Origin: Desulfobacterales bacterium
GTDB lineage: Bacteria > Desulfobacterota > Desulfobacteria > Desulfobacterales > JAUCGF01
Direction of reading: 5' to 3'
Assembly (NCBI GenBank): GCA_029940345.1
Contig: JAOZRC010000118.1
Span: 1-11,032 of the forward strand
Length of the DNA: 11,032 nt
The notes beneath the pieces were generated by a model. That model worked only from the letters and a program-made list of their open reading frames with translations. It ran no database searches and was not told the origin of the DNA. Shown here one piece after another: positions 5,950 to 11,032 of this stretch. Both the position numbers and the translations under genes were made by a program. Every line of letters begins with the position of its first letter. Within the stretch, counting starts at the first letter, position 1.

Positions 5950-8900
5950 ATGTCAGACCAAGTTATCGGATCCGTATTAGTTGTCGGCGGCGGCATCGCC
6001 GGAATGCAAGCATCTTTGGACCTGGCCGATTCCGGCTATCTGGTTCATCTGGTTGAAAAATCACCCGCAATCGGCGGCGTCATGAGCGAGTTGGATAAAA
6101 CGTTTCCCACTAACGATTGCGCCATGTGAATTATTTCACCCAAACTGGTCGAGGTCGGCCGGCATTTAAATATCAATCTGATCACCTGCGCCGAAGTTGA
6201 AAAAATCAAAGGCGACACAGGTAATTTTACAGTCACACTTAACAAAACACCCCGTTATATCGATCCCTTCAAATGCACTTCCTGCAGCGATTGCGTTGAT
6301 GTATGTCCCGTAACGCTTCCCAGTGAATATGATCAGGGATTCAGTGACCGCAAGGCAATTTATAAAAAATATGCCCAGGCCATTCCCGGAGCCTTCGCAA
6401 TTCAAAAAGCCGATAAAGCCCCCTGTCACCTGGCCTGTCCGGCCGGATTGAACGTCCAGGGATACGTTCAGATGGTGGGTGAAGGCAAGTACAAAGAGGC
6501 CCTTGAGATTATCATGGAAGATTTACCGCTGCCCGGCGTGTTGGGACGAATATGCCCACACGGTTGTGAGGATGCCTGCCGGCGATGCGATGTTGATAAT
6601 CCCGTGGCGATTCGTGATCTGAAACGGTTGGCTGCAGACCAATTCGATCCGCGTGAAATCGAAATTCAATGCCTGCCGCTCAGGGAAGAAACCGTGGCGA
6701 TCATCGGTTCAGGACCGGCGGGTCTTGCGGCGGCCTATCATCTGGCGCGCCGAGGAGTCAAAGCGACCATTTATGAAGCGCTTCCCCAAGCCGGCGGTAT
6801 GCTGCGCGTGGGAATCCCCGAACACCGGTTGCCGCGCGAAGTTCTGGACAATGAGATCGAACTGATCACCAATTTGGGCGTTGAAATTAAAACTGATGCA
6901 CCGCTGGGAGCGGATTTGACTGTGGATGATCTGTTTGATCAAGGCCACAAAGCGGTTTACCTCGCCATTGGCGCCCATAAAGGGATTGAACTGGGCATCC
7001 CCGGTGAAAAATCCAATGGTGTACGTCAGGGCGTGGGATTTTTAAAAGAAGTCAATCTGACCGGTGAAGCGGAAGTCGGCCAAAAAGTGGCCATTATCGG
7101 CGGCGGCAACGTGGCCATTGATGTGGCGCGTTCGGCTGTGCGTCTTGGGGCCAAATCGGTAAATATTGTGTATCGCCGCACCCGCGCCGAAATGCCAGCC
7201 TGGGAGGAAGAAATTGAGGCGACCGAGACCGAAGGCGTTGAAATCACTTACCTGTCCGCCCCGCAGGAAGTGCTGGTGGAAGATGGACGGGTGGTGGGAT
7301 TGCGCTGTATCCGTATGGAATTGACCGAACCGGACTCATCCGGAAGAAAACGGCCGATTCCGATTCCGGGAAGTGAATATGATCTTGAAATCGACCAATT
7401 GATTCCGGCGATTGGCCAGAGACCGGACCTTTCCGCGTTGGAAGATATCGCCGGTCTGGAATTTACACGCTGGGGAACTGCCGAGGTCGATCCGGTAACT
7501 TTCGCAACCAGCCGCGAGGGCCTGTTTGCCGGCGGCGATCTTCAAACCGGTCCCTGGGTGGCTATCGGCGCAATTGCCGCCGGACAGGAAGCCGCCGAAT
7601 CAATCGTACGTTATTTGGATGGCGTCGATATGGCGGACGGACGCGAACCCATTGTCAACGATAACCCGGTTTACCGTCCTGTGCCTCAGAATATGCTCCG
7701 CGAAAAGCGCGTTAAAATGCCCGAACTGCCGGTGGAGCAACGTCAGGGCAATTTTAAAGAGGTGGAGTTAGGTTACGAAACTGATGAAGGCCAAAAAGAA
7801 GCGCACCGCTGCCTCAATTGCGGTTACTGCTGTGAATGTTTTCAATGCGTAGAGGTCTGCGGCCCTGAAGCGGTGACAATTGCAACCCATGCCGAACAGG
7901 CCGAAACCGTTTCGCTTGATGTCGGTTCCGTGATTTTGGCGCCGGGCTTTCAACCGTTTGATCCCTCCTCTTTTGACAACTATAACTACGCCAAACATCC
8001 CAATGTGATCACTTCAATCGAATTTGAGCGCATTCTTTCGGCCACCGGCCCCACCGAAGGTCACCTGGTGCGCATGTCTGACAAAAAGGAACCGCAGAAA
8101 ATCGCATGGTTCCAGTGCGTGGGTTCACGCGATTTAAACCGCTGCGACAACGCCTATTGCTCTTCGGTGTGCTGTATGTATGCGGTTAAAGAAGCGGTTA
8201 TCGCCAAGGAACATGCGGCTGGCGATCTGGAATGCACCATCTTTTATATGGATATGCGCACCCACGGCAAGGATTTTGAAAAGTTCTATAACATGGCCGA
8301 AGATAAACACGGCGTTCGTTTTATCCGCAGCCGGGTGCACACCGTTATTCCGGCACCGGGCTCCGAAGATGATCTGCAAGTCAGTTATGCTACAGATGAA
8401 GGCGAGCTTAAAACCGAAGTTTTTGACCAGATTATCCTATCGGTGGGAATGCAGATATCGCCTGAAATTATCGCTTTGGCCAAACGTCTGGGAATCGAAC
8501 TGACCGACAGCAATTTCTGTAAATCGGACACCATCGATCCGGTGGCAACCTCAAGGGATGGCATCTTTGTATGCGGCGCTTTCCAGGGACCCAAGGATAT
8601 TCCTGAATCTGTCATGGAAGCCAGTGCCGCAGCTTGCAAAGCGGGCGCGATGATCGCCAAGTCAAGGGGCGCTTTAGTCAAAACGATGGAATATCCCGCT
8701 GAAACAGATGTGGCCGGCGAGGAGCCGCGCGTCGGTGTTTTTGTTTGTAATTGCGGTATAAATATCGGCGGTGTGGCCGATGTTCCCGCTATCGCCGCGT
8801 ATTGCAAAGACTTGCCGAATGTAACGTATGTGGAAGAAAACCTGTTCACCTGCTCACAAGACACCCAGGATAAGATGACCGAGGTGATCAAGGAACACAA

Positions 8901-10377
8901 CCTGAATCGTATCGTGGTGGCGGCCTGCACTCCTCGGACGCATGAACCACTCTTCCAGGAGACGATTCGCAACGCCGGAATCAATTCCTACCTGTTCGAT
9001 ATGGCCAATATCCGTAATCAATGCACATGGGTTCATGCTGACAACAAAGTCATCGCTACGGATAAATCCAAGGACTTAGTGCGCATGGCTGTAGCGCGCG
9101 CTTCGCTACTCGCTCCGATTGCCGATATTGCCGTTGACGTCAATAAGTCTTCACTGGTGATCGGCGGCGGTGTTGCCGGTATGACGGCCGCGCTGAGTCT
9201 GGCGGATCAGGGGTTTAAGACGACAGTTGTCGAAAGAACATCCCTGTTGGGCGGTGCCGCCCGGGATATTGGCCATACCTGGCGCGGACAAAGCGTTCCT
9301 GAATTTCTTAATAATTTAGTTGCTAAAGTTGAAAAGCATCCGGCGATAAAGGTGCTGCTCAATGCCAAAATTACGGACGCTTCCGGCTTTGTCGGCAACT
9401 TTGAAACCCAGGTGCGGGTCAATGAAGATGACCAAACCGTTGCGCACGGCGTAACGATCATCGCCACTGGCGGCCAGGCATCTGTCACCGATGAATATCT
9501 TTATAATAAACATCCCAAGGTTACTCGTTGGCACGATCTTGAAAACAATCCAGAACTGCTCGACGGTGCCGAAAGTGTGGTGTTTATCCAGTGTGTCGGG
9601 TCAAGGGATGACCAGCGGCCCTATTGTTCACGATTATGCTGCACCACCTCCATCTACCAGGCCATCGCCATCAAAAAGGACAAACCCGACACCGATGTCT
9701 ATGTCATTTACCGAGATATCCGAACATACGGTGAACGGGAAATGCTTTACAAACAGGCCCGTGAGCTAGGGGTTATCTTTATTAAGTATTCCCTTGATAA
9801 GAAACCCGTGGTGGCCGAACACGGTGACGGCCTCGAAGTGACGGTGTTCGATCCGATTCTTCAACAAACGTTGGCCATCAGGGCGGGCGTCGTCAATCTT
9901 GCCACTGCCATCCAACCGGCTGATAATGAAAAACTGGCGTCGTTTTATAAACTGCCGTTAAATGCCGAAAAATTCTTCATGGAGGCTCATGCCAAATTGC
10001 GACCGGTGGAATTCGCAACGGACGGTGTCTTTTTATGCGGTCTGGCGCACTATCCCAAACCGATAGATGAAAGCATCGCCCAGGCACAGGCAGCGGCCAG
10101 TCGCGCCGTAACCGTGTTGTCACAAGAATCCATCACCATTTCACCGCTGGTGTCCCAGATAGATCGGGAAAAATGTATCGGCTGCGGCTTGTGCGTCGAT
10201 GTGTGCGCGTTTGCCGCCATCCGCCTTGAAGAAGTGGAAGGCAAAGGCTATCGTGCGGAAAACATCTCAGCGTCCTGTAAAGGCTGCGGTCTATGCGCTG
10301 CTTCCTGCCCGCAACAGGCCATTGATATGCTCCATTTTAAGGATGAGCAGATTCTTGCTTCGGTGTGCGCTGCTTAA
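5950..10377 (+). CDS. hdrA: Selenocysteine-containing HdrA-like fusion protein (HdrA + GltD/NfnL-like module + second HdrA)
   Basis: A 1475-residue flavin/iron-sulfur oxidoreductase, probably cytosolic, whose codon 60 (TGA) is read as selenocysteine. Order: FAD motif VVGGGIAG at 11-18; [14 protein letters not shown] at 47-60; [4Fe-4S] ligands C109, C112, C115 and C119; then HdrA-typical RKAIY...AIPGAFAI, after which a GltD/DPYD-like module is inserted (C159, C163, C202, C206, C210, C213; FAD motif GSGPAG at 253-258; NAD(P) motif GGGNVA at 384-389; GLFAGGD at 524-530). HdrA resumes with seven clustered cysteines (621-637) and C737-x3-C741-C742. A second HdrA starts with VFVCNCG at about 931-936 and has FAD motif GGGVAG at 1072-1077 and C1226-x3-C1230-C1231. 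Two C-terminal [4Fe-4S] motifs lie at 1409-1419 and 1443-1453. Likely role: electron transfer between NAD(P)H, ferredoxin and a thiol/disulfide partner, perhaps bifurcating. No HdrB, HdrC or MvhD/FlpD gene is adjacent. A standard gene call would start at 6448 or call the gene broken. Confidence 0.92.
6127..6129 (+). other. In-frame TGA predicted to encode selenocysteine (Sec60)
   Basis: The TGA replaces the second Cys of the HdrA motif DCAMC. Protein similarity to HdrA continues without a break on both sides in the same frame (TFPTNDCAM before; [12 protein letters not shown] after). No frameshift is present and no other stop occurs until 10375. HdrA Sec at this position is known from methanogens and from deltaproteobacterial selenoproteomes. 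Confidence 0.9.
6145..6162 (+). promoter_or_regulatory. Bacterial SECIS element
   Basis: CUGGUC (6145-6150) pairs with GGCCGG (6157-6162) in a 6-bp stem that includes two G-U pairs. The six-base loop is GAGGUC. The loop GGU, a feature of SelB-binding SECIS loops such as E. coli fdhF, begins 26 bases from the U of the UGA, within the usual bacterial range. The element lies inside the coding sequence and specifies conserved HdrA residues at the same time. Confidence 0.8.
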
Positions 10378-10412
10378 TGGGTGGAACATCAGGTGAGAGT
10401 GTAGTGACAATA

Positions 10413-10489
10413 ATTCCGATTTTGGTTTTTTCGTAACTGGAGTGCTAGCTTTAGCTTGCAAGTTCAGATAGAAAAATCAAAATCGGAAT
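10413..10489. repeat. Foldback sequence enclosing palindromic repeat copy 2
   Basis: The outer arms ATTCCGATTTTGGTTTTTTC (10413-10432) and GAAAAATCAAAATCGGAAT (10471-10489) pair along nearly their whole length. Inside lies the second copy of the element seen upstream of znuA (10426-10462): TTTTTTCG, spacer, GGAGTGC, then TGCTAGC-ttta-GCTTGCA-AG. It sits between the hdrA stop codon and the HEPN gene and could end the hdrA message, insulate the next operon, or be a small mobile repeat. It ends only 14 bases before the HEPN start codon. Confidence 0.7.
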
Positions 10490-10490
10490 C

Positions 10491-10496
10491 AGGTAG
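10491..10496 (+). promoter_or_regulatory. Ribosome binding site of the HEPN gene
   Basis: AGGTAG lies 7 bases before ATG 10504. It supports this start over the upstream TTG at 10456, which falls inside the palindromic repeat. Confidence 0.5.
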
Positions 10497-10503
10497 TGAT
10501 ATT

Positions 10504-10911
10504 ATGGACATGGAGTGCAAGCAAATATCAGCTAAAATAAGCTATTGGATAGAACTATCTGACTACGATATTGATACAGCCAATGCAATGTTAACAAGCA
10601 AACGCTATCTTTATGTCGGATTTATGGCGCATCAGTCTGTTGAGAAAATATTAAAGGCCTATTACGTAAAAGTTTGTGGAAAGACAGCGCCATTTTCTCA
10701 CAGTCTTTCTTACATTGCTAAGAAATCCAAAATTTATGAGGAATTTTCAGAAAAGCAAAAACTATTTATTGATCTGCTGGAGCCATTGAATATTGAATGC
10801 AGATACCCATCTCATAAAGAGCAATTATTGAAAAGTCTGACTGATGAAAAATGCAAAGAAATTTTTAATAATTCAAAGCAATTACAGCAATGGATAAAAC
10901 AGAAATTATAA
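10504..10911 (+). CDS. HEPN domain protein, likely toxin of a HEPN/MNT pair
   Basis: A 135-residue helical protein of the HEPN family (PF05168 type). The N-terminal helix SYWIELSDYDIDTANAML at about 13-30 is followed by the family core GFMAHQSVEKILKAYYV at about 39-55, then PFSHSLSYIA at about 63-72 and a late ECRYPSH at about 98-104. The canonical RNase motif R-x4-6-H is not seen; the nearest match is R100-x3-H104. Activity as an RNase is therefore uncertain. The gene is clearly AT-richer than hdrA, which suggests separate acquisition. Its last 22 bases overlap the MNT gene, indicating translational coupling. In such pairs the HEPN protein is usually the toxin and the MNT protein the antitoxin; this is known for related families and only inferred here. 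The ATG at 10510 is an alternative start. Confidence 0.82.
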   Translation: MDMECKQISAKISYWIELSDYDIDTANAMLTSKRYLYVGFMAHQSVEKILKAYYVKVCGKTAPFSHSLSYIAKKSKIYEEFSEKQKLFIDLLEPLNIECRYPSHKEQLLKSLTDEKCKEIFNNSKQLQQWIKQKL

Positions 10912-11032
10912 CTAAACTTGAGAGATACAAACAACTTCTGGCGCGACAAATGTCATTTGATAAAATGATCCTGTTTGGTTCTTATGCCAAAGGCAATCAA
11001 CGCGAAGACAGCGATGTGGATGTCGCTATCGT
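10890..11032 (+). CDS. Minimal nucleotidyltransferase (MNT) of a HEPN/MNT pair, 3' end cut by window
   Basis: The first 47 complete codons of a polymerase-beta-like nucleotidyltransferase. The nucleotide-binding signature LFGSYAKG is at residues 28-35 and the metal-binding acidic pair is D42/D44 (SDVDVAI), the G-S-x(n)-D-x-D arrangement of the family. It starts inside the HEPN gene (22-base overlap, different frame), so the two are co-translated. Related MNT proteins neutralise their HEPN partner by attaching AMP to it; whether this one does is unknown. It runs off the right edge. Confidence 0.85.
   Translation, partial: MDKTEIITKLERYKQLLARQMSFDKMILFGSYAKGNQREDSDVDVAI

Noticed and set aside
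6127..6129. TGA as a nonsense mutation making hdrA a pseudogene
   Set aside because: It falls exactly at the known Sec/Cys position, the frame is otherwise open for 1415 more codons, and a SECIS-like stem-loop follows at the right distance.
8385..8984. 199-codon minus-strand frame inside hdrA
   Set aside because: It is antisense to conserved HdrA coding sequence, has low-complexity Ser/Ala/Thr composition typical of a shadow frame, and no ribosome site.

Overview
The window looks like the chromosome of a strictly anaerobic, selenocysteine-using member of the Desulfobacterota, similar to sulfate reducers. The main reason is a very large HdrA-type flavin/iron-sulfur protein that carries an in-frame UGA at the active-site position known to hold Sec in some HdrA proteins. 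The taxonomic call is an inference from gene content and style; no rRNA or other marker gene is present.

Layout. The left half (1-5527) reads entirely on the minus strand. From high to low coordinates it holds a PflX-like radical SAM protein (5527-4592), a class I SAM-dependent methyltransferase (4088-3312), a small three-helix membrane protein (3236-2916), a secreted LPP20-like protein (2664-1639), then znuA (1564-674) and the start of znuC (664-1, cut by the window edge). The last two encode a zinc/manganese-type ABC importer; its permease is expected just left of the window. The right half reads on the plus strand: the 1475-codon hdrA-like gene (5950-10377), then a HEPN protein (10504-10911) overlapping an MNT nucleotidyltransferase (10890 to the edge), the arrangement of HEPN/MNT toxin-antitoxin pairs.

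The central feature is the HdrA-like gene. Codon 60 is TGA in the context N-D-C-A-M-U, where HdrA normally has N-D-C-A-M-C. A 6-bp stem with a GAGGUC loop lies 15 bases downstream and resembles a bacterial SECIS. A standard gene caller would begin this gene at TTG 6448 and lose the first 166 residues. The protein contains one HdrA module whose ferredoxin loop is interrupted by a GltD/NfnL-like NAD(P)H module, a second HdrA module that has lost the Cys/Sec motif, and a C-terminal 2[4Fe-4S] domain. It probably moves electrons between NAD(P)H, ferredoxin and a thiol or disulfide partner, possibly by flavin-based bifurcation.

The intergenic DNA is rich in repeats. There are two unrelated foldback (MITE-like) insertions with visible target-site duplications (2735-2907, TSD TTGAGTT; 4136-4295, TSD TAA). 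Three REP-like hairpin units with covarying stems lie upstream of the radical SAM gene. A roughly 38-bp palindromic element occurs both upstream of znuA and upstream of the HEPN gene. A further inverted repeat lies downstream of the radical SAM gene. I saw no rRNA, tRNA or CRISPR array.
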